This document shows positions 1 to 11,800 of a stretch of 64,000 nt of DNA, in pieces. The stretch comes from Cheilinus undulatus. Its lineage: Eukaryota; Chordata; Actinopteri; Labriformes; Labridae. The first letter of the stretch is position 1, and every line of letters begins with the position of its first letter. The translations under genes were made by a program, and so were the position numbers. Under the pieces are notes generated by a model. The model saw only the letters and a list, made by a program, of their open reading frames with translations, searched no databases and had not been told where the DNA came from. The stretch spans positions 17,795,667-17,859,666 of the forward strand of contig NC_054884.1 of the NCBI RefSeq assembly GCF_018320785.1. The letters are read 5' to 3'.

Positions 1-557
1 TTGTTAGTTATTGTAAGTCTGGGCTATCTTTTGTCTCAGTATTTTGTACCTGCTGTTACTGCCCTCTTGCACCATATTTGGTCTTTGTTTTCTACTGTGT
101 AGCAGTTTCATGCACAATATAAAGTTAAATTTAAATAAATGAAAAATAATACTCACTGACATGGAAGGATACTCATAATATTCCACATTTGGGGCAGGAG
201 CCGTCTTGGTAGTTTATGAAGACTCAAATCAACGTATCGGCATTTAGCCTCACCCAGTATATGATTAACGGCAGGACTGGTCTGACCTGACTCTGATCAA
301 GAGGGCAACCAGATGAATCTGCCAGAGCAAATTGGACACAAACTCACTGAAAAATTAAGTTTGCAACATGTTTTGGATTATGGCAGATACCACAAAATCA
401 ATATCAATTTCCCTGGCTGTACTGGTTTGTATTAGACGGACCTGAAAACTGGGATTAATAGCATATAATGATCTGTTGTGTTATTTTTGAAAGTATGTTA
501 GCATGATTGTGTTACTACTGAGCATGAATGCCAACTTTGTATTTTTTCTTCTCACAG
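1..557 (+). other. Intron of tgfb1i1 upstream of the first visible exon
   Basis: No exon, promoter or recognisable repeat is seen here. It ends in a polypyrimidine tract and AG at 556-557 in front of the first visible tgfb1i1 exon, so it is read as intron. The N-terminal LD-motif exons should lie further upstream. Confidence 0.55.
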
Positions 558-3500
558 CCAGCTGCACCCGTCACTCCAGCAGTGACAGCACCGCAGCAGC
601 CCGCCGCTCCACCACAGACCTCACCCGGGGGCTCACTGGACAGCATGCTGGGGCTGCTTCAGTCAGACCTGAGCCGACAGGGAGTTCAAACGTCGTCTAA
701 GGGGAACTGTTCAGCTTGTCAAAAACCAGTGGTGGGACAGGTGAGATATCAAGTTCTTCTTTATAGATTTACACAAAGTATTTTAAGCTTCTGTCATTTT
801 TTTCCCTAAAGTCACAGAATCTGCATATATCATTAAAAGAGTGGATATTTGATTGTTTTTTAACTTTGGACTTCTCTCATCATGCAGGTGGTCACAGCTC
901 TCGGGAAAGTGTGGCACCCAGAGCACTTTGTGTGCTCGGAGTGTGAGACAGAGTTAGGCAGTCGTAACTTCTTTGAAAAGGATGGACGGCCGTACTGCGA
1001 GTCAGACTACTTCACCCTCTTCTCCCCTCACTGTGCGCAGTGCAACAAGCCCATTCTGAATGTGAGAGACTCAAGTTCACCCAGATTACCTGCACACAAC
1101 TGAGCCCATCTGACTCTAACTCTTCTCTTTCTTTCTCTCTCTCTTTTTAAAGAAAATGGTCACAGCTCTGGATAAGAACTGGCACCCAGAGTGTTTCTGC
1201 TGTGTGAAGTGCAGCCGGGCGTTCGGAGAGGAAGGTAATGGGCGGTATGCACTGTATCCTGTCTGGGTTTGATACAAAACAATGAACTCAGCTAGAGTCA
1301 AACTGAAGCACACCACTGAGAGCCCTACTGAGCACATATTCTTATGATAATTTTTTTAATTACCAGGCACTGTACAACATAATGTTCATAAATTTGCAAG
1401 AATATGTCACAGGGTAAACAAAAGCTGTAAATCTATTTGCATGAGCCTTAGGTCTAACTTAACATACTTTTAAAAGTCTGTTAAACTAAACTGCTTCTAA
1501 AGCAGAGTTATTGCTCTCTTTTAAAGACAGTTTTATCCTGCAAAGACTGAGATAAAGTACATGATCTTTGGCATAGAATGACCAAATTTAAGCAAAACAG
1601 GCTTTGAAACATAAAAGAAATGTCAGCCTTTAGAAAGAAAAAAGATCCATTAAGCTCAAAACAGTTTTAACAAGATTAAAGTTTTAAGTGACACTGATTG
1701 GAGTCACATGGAAATTGTTTTCCCCCTGCAACATCTACTTAATTTACCATTCATCAAAGCAGCTCCTGAACTGTGTAACACTGTGACCGTGTCTTGTGCA
1801 GGTTTCCATGACCGTGAGGGCCAGCAGTACTGCCAGCAGTGCTTTCTGACTCTGTTTGCTTCACGCTGTCAAGGCTGCAGCCAACCTATCCTGGAAAACT
1901 ACATCTCAGCTCTCAACTCGCTCTGGCACCCGCAGTGCTTCGTGTGCAGGGTGAGTGTTCCTCTGTGGGTTTGAGGCCCATGTCAATGAAAATGTTTACT
2001 GCATTAGTCAAACAGAAAGAAGGTGAGGAGCATAGTTCAAGAAGAATTGATGTATTTGGTTTCTTATTCCATGTCCTTTTATGTAATCCATTCATGGTGT
2101 TGTTCAAAGTTTTCCATTAATAAAACTAGAAAAGCACTCAGAGAGCGCAGACCTCCGCCATCTCCCAATAGTACAGAATCCTTCAAAAAATTCCTAAAAC
2201 CAGACGGTGATCTGGATCACTCCCAAAATCTAATCAGTTCTTCCTTATGCCATTTCTGACATTTCCTGAAAATTTCATCGAAATCCGTCCTTAACTTTTT
2301 GAGCTATGTTGCTAACAAACAAACTAACAAACCCTGCCGATCACATAACCTCCTTGGTGGAGGTAATGAACACAATTTACAATTTCAACACTGGAGAGAG
2401 TGTAGGAAGGAGAAACAAATTGTTATTGATCTATAATCTTTAAAGGAACCCTGCATATTGAGACATATTGACCATATTGAATTACAGTGCCTACAAAAAT
2501 GCTACTCCATTCTTTTTTTGCAAAAACAGCTCTGCCAGGTTACTAGTCTCTAGTCTCCTTGCAGTCATTCAGTTTATAAGAATCGCCTGATCTAGGCAGA
2601 TTTACACATGTGCCATACTCCTTCCATTTCTTGATGATGGATTTAACTGAACTCTTGAGGATGTTCAGTGCCTTGTAATTTTTTTTTTCCCACCCCCAAA
2701 CTTATACTTATGTATGAGTGTTCTTTTGTCTTCATGATGTAATTGTAGCCAGAAATACTTATTAAAAAGTTACTGGACCTTCCGGTCACTGGTGTTTTTA
2801 TACTAAATTCACTTGGGACACATTCATTGCACTCAGGTCCTGTTTCTCTAATTGTGAGACTACTAGCACCATTTGGCTGTACCTCTGCTGAATTAGGTCA
2901 GTCACTTTAAAAAAGGTGAATGTTTATGATAGGCTGCCATTGTTAGTCTGGGTAGTGATGTCAGCTGGTTGTATTGTTCCTCTTCCCATGCCTTTCCAGT
3001 TTTACTCACCTTGATCTACATTTACAACATGTTCTTACTAATATATCTCTTTACAAGATCTGCATTATTACTCAGGGTAAATTCGTCAGCCTACATATGA
3101 ACCTATTTGATTGATTATCCAATGAAGATATGTCTTTATATGAAGGTTTCCTTTTGTGAGTCTGGTAGTTTATAAGGGTTTCCTGTATTTTTTCTTGTAA
3201 AAGTAATGTTTAATGTTAAGATGTACCATTAAAGTTTTAGAAACATGTTAGCTATTTAAACAATGGTGGATCAAAGATCTCAGATGGGGCACAGAGCTCT
3301 GCCTGCACTTATTTTGTTGGAAATATTTTTGGAAATCATAGGTAGACACTTAATGGATAGTTTATGCATAGATATTTTAACAAGATCAAGCATGGCTAGG
3401 CCCATTCTGTTGAGATTTTCAAAGAAAACAATTCAAATTGTTGTTTATTTTTCTGCATTGGTCCGGTGGGGGCTTTTCTTTTCTTAAATAGAAGTGGAGG

Positions 3501-4347
3501 GAAGAAAAAAGGTTGGGAATTGGCATATAGGACTACAGCCTCTGAACATGGGGTGCACGAGTGAACCGCTAGTCCACTTGAGCTAAAGTTAAGGTGTTTC
3601 AGATCAAGTTTCTGTTATTGGGAAGGAAATTAATGGATTAAACTACAATCGAAAAAAGGAATTTGTCTACTCTACCACAAACACGTACGGGGTCCAAACC
3701 AGAGCCAAGAGAAATAAAAGTGATTATTAAGAAAATGTTCGTAAGTAAGCAGATTTCTAAAACAGAAATAGGTCAAATTCTCTTAAATACTTCTTGTCTA
3801 TTTAAAAATTTGTCTGAGATGGATGGGTGTAGAGTAAATCCCATTGTTTAACTACTTAAGATTTTTGGGCATTTCTGAGAACAAGCTGAGGTCAGTGTTA
3901 TTACTTTAATAAGGTATTTGAATTACATATGCTACTGTGGCACTGCTCAGACACACAGATCATTTTAACTACTAAAATAAACCAAACAAAAATAAGCCTG
4001 ATTATGTCATGAGAATCTTTCCATTTCACATAACTTTCTAATTACAGTCCTCTGAGTAATCGTGTCTCTTCCCCCCTCAGGAGTGTTACAGCCCCTTTGT
4101 CAATGGCAGCTTCTTTGAACACGAGGGGAAGCCGCTGTGTGAGGCCCACTACCACCAGTCCCGTGGCAGCATGTGTCAGGCCTGCCAGCAGCCGATCCTG
4201 GGCCGCTGCGTTACTGCTATGGGGGCCAAATTCCACCCGCACCACCTGGTGTGCCACTTCTGCCTAAAGCCGCTGAGCAAAGGCTGTTTCAAGGAGCAGG
4301 AGAACAAACCATACTGCCACCCCTGCTTCATCAAACTCTTTGGCTGA
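558..4347 (+). CDS. tgfb1i1: Hic-5 / TGF-beta-1-induced transcript 1 (LIM adaptor), 3' part
   Basis: Focal-adhesion adaptor of the paxillin family and nuclear-receptor coactivator. Exons: 558-740, 888-1061, 1153-1234, 1802-1950, 4081-4347 (stop TGA 4345-4347); phases 0/0/0/1/0 join without a break, giving 284 codons before the stop. The first exon carries a Pro/Ala-rich linker and the LD motif [12 protein letters not shown], which matches the last LD motif of Hic-5 closely. Four LIM domains follow, each with paired CxxC and HxxC zinc ligands (e.g. [31 protein letters not shown]), ending FIKLFG as in Hic-5. The human protein is 461 residues, so about the first 170 residues (LD1-LD3) are missing to the left. 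Paxillin and leupaxin share the layout, but the LD4 linker and the phrase [12 protein letters not shown] favour Hic-5. Confidence 0.93.
2105..2375 (+). repeat. Teleost interspersed repeat (RTE/Expander-like LINE tail)
   Basis: Lies in the 2.1-kb last intron of tgfb1i1. The stretch running from a 'ttcatcgaaatccgtcc' segment to 'aacctccttggtggaggtaa' matches, from memory, the 3' end of a repeat very common in fish genomes. No coding remnant is seen. The class assignment is less certain than the repeat call. Confidence 0.5.
2483..2960 (-). mobile_element. Tc1/mariner-like relic (minus strand)
   Basis: Begins with TACAGTGCCT, typical of a Tc1-like inverted-repeat end. On the minus strand it shares a stretch around 2605-2660 (helix-turn-helix region of a transposase) and 2700-2900 with the plus-strand element at 37690-38325. 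No intact ORF remains. The right end is approximate. Confidence 0.6.
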
Positions 4348-4892
4348 GGATACAGCTGGACTTTACTACAACCCCTTCATCATGACTCTCAGCCCACTAT
4401 TTTTTTTCTATAGTATAAGGGTGGAGCTGATCTCTTTTTTTGATTTAAGAATACAAGAGGTCAAATAAGAGGAAAATCCAGCCCAGTAATTTGTTCATTT
4501 GACAAAAAATAAACAAATTACTGATTTGACAGAAACCAAATGATCCCAAATGTTTTTGTCATGTGTGTAAATCTATTATGTACTGTATTGATTCAAATTG
4601 AATATGGAAAAAATATTTACCAAAGACAGAAAGGAAGCAGTATGTTAAGAAAACATGTAATGTTTCAGAGAAGGATTTTTTTTTTGCATTAAATCCCTTT
4701 TAATATATATTTGCTTTACAAGGCAAACAGTAAAAGTGCCAATGCAATGCATTTATATATTGTATGCTGCCTGCTATGTGATGTATGTTTATGTGTAACA
4801 AATTGAGCTATCATATGGTCAATGTCCAATATTTTGCATTATTCTTTCACATCTGCTCTATGCAATTTGCCAAAGACATTTCCAAAGATTAC

Positions 4893-4898
4893 AATAAA
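4893..4898 (+). terminator. tgfb1i1: Poly(A) signal of tgfb1i1
   Basis: AATAAA about 550 nt after the stop codon. An earlier AATAAA at about 4508 could give a shorter 3' UTR. The 3' UTR is AT-rich with no other feature seen. Confidence 0.6.
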
Positions 4899-4914
4899 GG
4901 AAAACACAACTTTT

Positions 4915-5640
4915 TTTTTACTGTTTTGTAAGTGAAATAATCTAAGAATTGACTGAGAAATTAGAAAACAGAAATGAGAAAACTTAGCAATCTATCATGA
5001 AGTTTAGCAACTTTGAGGTCCTTTGTGTCCAAAAATTGCCAGAAGGTCAAGGCCAGTGCTTCTCAAAGGAATTATGGGTGGGAAAAGGCTTTATTTAAAA
5101 CACGAGTTGTCACGTTCAAAATGTGAAAGAGAAAGAAAAAGGTCACCATTTACATTTTTTAAATAAAAATGGACTATAGACAGATTTCAGATATTTAAAT
5201 CATGGGGATAAAGTATACAGTTGTAACCAAGACAAACAAAATTTTAAATTTAAACAAAATTTAAGTCAAATGAATTGATAGGTCTCCTAGAAAAGGATTA
5301 TCATTGTGTTTGTTTTGTATGGTAAAGTCTATTTAATTTTCCAGTTATTTCATCATTTTTTGCATTTGTAATTCTGTGCTTTTTATTTGTTGTTGTGGCC
5401 GCAAGGGTGCTCCAACATAAATAAAAAGAGTTGGAAAAAAAAGATTAGCTTCTTCTGGCAAGTACCCTTTAATTAAACTTTGCCACTAGGTGTCGCTGTT
5501 GCTTTCCCTAACGACCACTTTAACGTCCTCTGAAAATCAATGGCTCTTTCCAGGGTGTACATTTTAAAATAAAAATTATAAATAAAAATATGAACAAGCT
5601 TTGAAATACACTCAAAGCATACTGAATATTTACTGGGTAT
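4915..5640. other. Intergenic: tgfb1i1 3' end to patl2 promoter
   Basis: AT-rich sequence with no coding signal. It should contain the patl2 promoter near its right end, but no TATA box stands out. Confidence 0.5.
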
Positions 5641-5649
5641 AACAATTGA

Positions 5650-5834
5650 CCGGGGTTAATACGATGCGAGCTAACAGCTACGTGCAGCGTGCTGACGTGT
5701 CCACGTCTCTCTATCTCACAGGTGAGTTCGTTTAAAAGTTAATTAGCCTTCATCGCTGTCTGGACAAGAGACATGAGGTAATCTTCCCAGGAAAGTCACA
5801 GTGAACCGTCGGCTTTAACTTAAAAACACACACA
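5650..5834 (+). other. patl2: Probable 5' UTR of patl2 with a short intron
   Basis: A consensus donor (CACAG|GTGAGT, intron from 5722) and an acceptor (TTCCCAG, to 5790) suggest a non-coding first exon ending at 5721 and a second exon from 5791 that carries the start codon at 5835. Inferred from splice signals only. Confidence 0.4.
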
Positions 5835-8800
5835 ATGAGTGATTTAGAGCAACAGCAGGTAAGCTAACTGTCTTTTGCTATGGTGCTGTATGAGTTTGTT
5901 GATGCTGAGAACAAAATAAAGCCTTAGTAAAGGCCACATAACGCAAGGGCATCATATATTTGTTGCATGCTATCGCGTAAGCATTTTGTCTTTGCAAAAT
6001 ACATGGATACGGTCTGGGGTGTTTTATTTTTAGATTGGAGGTCCCTTGCAAAAACCAACATGAGGATCTCCCCATTTACGCAGAATCAGTCACAGAGAGT
6101 GAACATGTTTTTATTACATGTCTTTTCAGATAACAAAGAAGGGCATAGGACATACCCAAATCTGAAAAGAAAGGAAAAAAACAACCAACAGTGGCAGAGC
6201 ATAACTCCAACCAACCACATCTAAATGGTTTAACATGTCTTTAGCCCAGGTGTAACTTAAGAAAATAGATAAATGCTCATTCTTGGTGCAATACTTGTCT
6301 GCCACAATCATACATTTTCGTTATAGTATCACACAGGAATCCATAGTTCATTATTTCAGTATGTCTATGAGGTATGTCTAACCATAATTCACCTGATATG
6401 AAAACATCTCAGGCCTTTTAAAGGAGCTTGGAAGTAACTCTGTTGGGGCCCATGACACCCTCCAATGGACTTATGAAAAGTTATTCTGATTATAATAATT
6501 TATTTTGATGCTATTTTATTCACCCTCTGCCCCTTACTACTTTCTAAACATGTCTTGATAATTGAAACTAGTTTTGGACAATATAAACTTAGAACAAAAA
6601 GTAAGTATATTTGTGTTTTTTGTAGACTCCTTGTTGTAACAATGCTTCCTGTCAATAAATCTTACACCATTGTTTATCTCCCTTTTAAATAGTGCCACAT
6701 TTGTACGGAGCATGCATTTGTGGGATGAGCAGCAGAGCTGAGTATGTGGGTTGCAACCTTGAAAAAATTTGCCATATCTTCTCTGCCAATACCAAACAGC
6801 TTATGGGGCTGTTGCTATTGACTCTTGTTTTGGGCTTCTGGTACCCCCAGGTGCTGACAATCAGGTGCCTGATTGGCACCTGTTATGTTTAGAGATGAGT
6901 CCAGATTCTGCCTACGGCAGTTGGATTGTTGGGTCAAAGTGTAGAGAAGACAGAGAATGCTATGCTGATTGCTGCACTGAAAGCGTAACATCTTTTGGTG
7001 GAGTCAGTATGATGGTGTGGGGCAGCACCTCTCTCACTGGAAAAATGAGACTTGTCATCATTGGAGGCAATCTCAATGCAGAGAAATATCAAGATGAGAT
7101 TCTGCAACCAGTGGCAACCTTATATCTCCACAGTCTGGGACCAAACTCTATTCTCCAAGATGACGACACCTTCCCAGAGCGGGGTTTATCAAAGACTACC
7201 TCCAGAATTTGGGAGTGGAGAGGATGGATTGGTCTGCCAGCAGTCCTGACCTCAACCCCATTGTCATGCCATCCCACAGCAGTGTGTGACCAGGCTGGTG
7301 AGCAGCATGAGAAGGAGGTGCCAGGCTGTTGTGGCCGTGTATGGTTCTTCCATGTGCTACTGAGGCTCCTGTTTGTTAAATGAAAAAAATGTTAAATGGC
7401 CATAATATCTTGTTTTGTCAGACTTCAATTATCTAATCCACCAAACAAGAGTCAATGACGGAATAAGCTAAGTAATTGGCTTATTCTAATTGGTAAGTTT
7501 TTCATGAGCGCAACCCAGATCCTCAGCTCTGCTGCTCATTTTACAGATGCATGTTTCTTACAAATGTGGCACAGTTTAAAGGGAAATAAACAGACCTTTG
7601 CCAATGGTGAACTGCCTAAGGTTAAAACACAGATATGAAGCCTAGGGAGGGTCATGGTGAGATGTTTAACAGGCTAGGTTTGATTATGTGATTGGTGAAA
7701 GTAAACTTGGACAGTTTCTTAGACCCAGAAGTCTCTTGGGACAAATCAGTATAATAATTTGCAGGATGTGGTCAATTTGATTGTATACAGAGAGCACTTA
7801 TGAGTGGAGGTTACTGCACTAAGTATGATGTTTTTTATTCTGCAGTCAGTGGTTTTAGCAGTGTTACTGTTACTACTAGATGAGTGCTAATATTTTCCAC
7901 ATTTAAATGGGACATGACTGAAAATGTTAAACTTACAAAAGCTTAATAGTCATTTGCAGACATTAAGGGTTTCCCAGATTGTCTTAGCTTCTTTGAGTTT
8001 TTCTATTTACCCCAAAGTTGTCTCCATCAACCCAGGAGGCTGAAAAGGTGTGTGAGCCTCAGTGGCCTGAGAATGGAGACAAGTGGAGCGATGCAGAGGA
8101 CGGGACCGACATGGACTGTGGGCTTCTGCAAGCCATGGCTGAAGAGGATGAGGAGATCAACGTCTACAATGAGGAGACATTTGGAATGGGTGTGTAGACT
8201 TTACTCATTACTTCTGCAGGTGCACTGATGCTTAATTCTGTTTCTACAGTGTAAACTAATACAGACACATTTAAAATGTCAATTCTTGATCGTCCCAGTT
8301 GGATGGACATTGAATCAGTTTAACTTTTTCTTTGCAGAGAGACAGATTAGCATAAAGGTGAGTCTGTCTTTAGGTAACGTACAGTGCATACGTTTATATC
8401 AGGGCTGTACAAATCATGGTCCACTGGCCAACTGCAGCCTGAGACCCATCACCAAATTCTTCTATTATCAAATGCAGTATAAAACATAAGTCTTGTGCTT
8501 AATTGTAATGTACTTCTTAATTTTGACTCTAGGGAGTGCTGTTGTGTAATTTCTGTAAAAAGAAATTTGACAAGAAAAATTTGTCAACATTTTTTATCTC
8601 ATAACTGAACTGAGGCGTCAGCATAATTGGTAAATGCCCTCATAAATAAAGACAAAAGGATTAAAGCAGCAAGCAGCTCCTTTGCTCCTCCATCTCAGGG
8701 TCTGATTTACAAAACATATCAGGCTTTTAATCTTCAAGCACCAAGATCTGGTGAAGTTTGTTTGCTTGGTGCAGTTTGCTCCTGTCTTGTGTATGAATTT

Positions 8801-11800
8801 GGAGATGACCATCCAGTGGTTGCAAAGGCTAGCTAAAGTTCCCCTATAATTTCAATTGGCCACCCAAAGATCCCAAACGGTGATTGATTGTTAGTGTAGT
8901 GTTAGTCATTCACAAGCAATTCAAGCATGTTCAATTTCTAAGTATATTACAGGATATATTGGAATAGTTTTATTTTAGCATACTAAAGGTTAGAAAAATC
9001 AAAGTGGTCCCATCTTACCTTTTTTTCTGTACGTGGCCCTCACTGGTCTCTCTTATGCTTGTGTCATGTAACAGGATATAACGATCAACAATAGCCAATG
9101 TTACCAGTCGTTACTTGTTAATTTAATTCTTTAAAGGATATCCACGAGAAACTCAAAGAAGTTCCTGATTCTACATCTTTAGTCTAGAGCAGCTGGTCAG
9201 TCCTCAGTTCTCTTACTGCTGGATCTGTCTGCTGCCATTGACACGGTAAACCACCAAATCCTTCTCTCCACACTCTTCTCACTTGGTATCTCAGGATCTG
9301 CCCTCCATTGGTTTAAGTCCTACCTCACTGGGAGATCTTTTATTAGCATATTATGGAGGGGAGAAGTGTCCAAACTGCATGGCTTATCAACAGGGGTGCC
9401 TCAAGGATCAGTGCTTGGTCCCCTACTTTTCTCAATATACACCACCTCACTTGGTGCAATCATCCGCTCCCATGGCTTTTCCAATCACTGCTATGCAGAT
9501 GATTAAAAGCTTTTCCTATCCTTTCCACCAGATGACACAACTGTCTCAGCTCGGATCTCATCCTGCCTTGCTGATATTTCTAAATAGATGAGGGAACGTC
9601 ACCTTTAGCTTAACCTGTCCAAGACTGAGCTTATTATCATTCCTGCCAATCCCACTGTGAAACCACAGATCAGTATCCAGCTTGGATCAAATAATCTCAT
9701 GCCCACTAAGTCTGCCTGAAATCTGGGTGTCATGACTGACGACCAGCTAACCTTCAAGGTTCATGTGGCCTCGATTGCTCGGTCCTGCTGATTTGCCCTC
9801 TATAACATCAAGAGGTTCAGACCTTACTTAACATAGCATGCAACACAGCTCCTGGTATCAGCTCTTGTAATATCACGCATTGACTACTGCAACTCATTAC
9901 TGGCAGGCCTCCCTGCATGCAGAGTTAAACCTCTGTAGATGATCCAGAACGCAGCAGCACGTCTGGTCTTCAACCAACCCAAGAGAGCTCATGTCACTCC
10001 TCTTTTCATCTCTCTACACTGGCTTCCAGCTGCAGCTTGCATTAAATTTAAAACTCTAATCATTGCTTACAGAGTAGTAACCAAAACTGCTCCTGTTTAC
10101 CTGGAGTCCCTCATCCAGGTCTACACTCCTTCTCGCCCTCTACGCTCAGCCATCGAAAGGCACTTGGTACTTCCAGCACATCAGGATCCTAAGTCACTAG
10201 CTCGACTCTTCTCTTCTGTTGTCCCTAAATGGTGGAATGAATTACCCAACTCCATTCGATCTGCAGAGTCCCTCTCTATTTTCAAGAGAAGGCTAAAGAC
10301 CCAGCTCTTTAGAGAACACTATGCACTTAGCTAGACTATTCTCCTCTGTCGTCTCCAGTGGTAGAATGAGTCCCCCGACTACTATTGGGATTTTTTGCCC
10401 AGCTCTTTGGGAGTGACCCATCACTTGGTACTTTGTTCATTAGTTTTGTGAAGACAATTTAATGGATCATGATGATGAGAGATCTCACATTTTGGTTGTT
10501 TCATTGTTCTTTATTAAAAAACAACAACAACAAAAAAAAAACTTGCATACATTATGTGCTTTGCCTTTAACACTGCATGGTAGCATCTGCATCCAATTGA
10601 ACTTGAAGAACTTTGTGGCACTTACTGATGCTGTTTCTTCTTGTCAAGGTCTTTGCTTGTGTTGTTCTTGCTCTCGAATATACGTCGCTTTAGATAAAAG
10701 CGTCTGCTAAATGACATTGTAACATTGTAACTCTTTGGTCTTGTGGGCCTAGCCGTCCAGCGGTGCTGCTCCGTGCTACACTGCAAACGCAGTCGGTGGG
10801 TGTTGGCGGACGGTGGGGCATGCAGTTAAACTGCAGCACAGCCATGATTGATCGGAGACGTATCTGGTGTATTCTAGGGGTTACTCACCATGCATCTTAG
10901 TGGCTGTTCACCCCACTCTGTGATTTCACGTGGTCTTTTGCTTCAAGGTTTAGGTGCTGTTGTTCCTAAACCAAATTTATGATAATATGTCACTTACAGT
11001 TGAACTACCCATTTTGTATCACACATGTTTGCAACTGGAGACTGCATGGCTATTTACTTGATTTTATACACCTGTGGCAACAGGTCTGATTGAAACACCT
11101 GAATTTAATAACTAACAGGTGTTCCTTTGTCCATATAGTGTATATTTTTATCAGCACCATAATAGAAGTGTCACTTTATGGTAACAAATAACTTTTGATG
11201 TGAGAATGTACTGTACATAATTTTGTATTGTTAAAGGTTAAACTCTACCCATAGCCTCATACTGTTTCTACATGTGACTGATTTCATAGATCTTGATGCA
11301 CATGGGGCCACAGAGGACCCCAGCACCAGTCTCCTCCAGTTTGGGGAGCCACCTCTTTCATCACCACCACCGTCTCCACCTTCAGCACACCCCTTGCCAT
11401 CGTCTCGCCACAGCCCCCCCTCCCCTTCCAGGCAAAGACCGCAGTACCTGCCCCGAGCCTTACGAGGGCGATACAGCAGAGGTCGAGGACCCCGGAGGGG
11501 TGGGCTGGGCAGGGGCCAAATGTTTGAGGACCCAGCTGTGATGAGAATAGTTGAAGGGTGGCCAAGCCTCAAGGTAAAGATGAATATCTGATATACTTTT
11601 GAAATGACTGAGATCACCTCAGAGGGTGCTGTCTTCATTAAAACTGTTTTGGGTGTTTCAGAGCCTGGACAGCGCCATAGTAGACTGTGGAAACGCCATG
11701 TACAAAAATGACTTAAAAGATGACGTAGGTGTCCTTTTTTAATGCAGCTTTTCTTATCCCATTTTTATTTGTGTTGTAATGTTACCTGTCATTGTGTTTT

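Noticed and set aside
8338-8357. Possible 20-nt microexon of patl2 (TTTGCAG acceptor, AAAG|GTGAGT donor)
   Set aside because: Including it leaves phase 0 before 11290, but exon 11290-11573 needs one preceding base. Joining 8189 directly to 11290 keeps the frame.
11231-11638. Long minus-strand open frame over patl2 exon 3
   Set aside because: It is the antisense shadow of a GC-rich, Pro/Arg-rich exon; no family resemblance.
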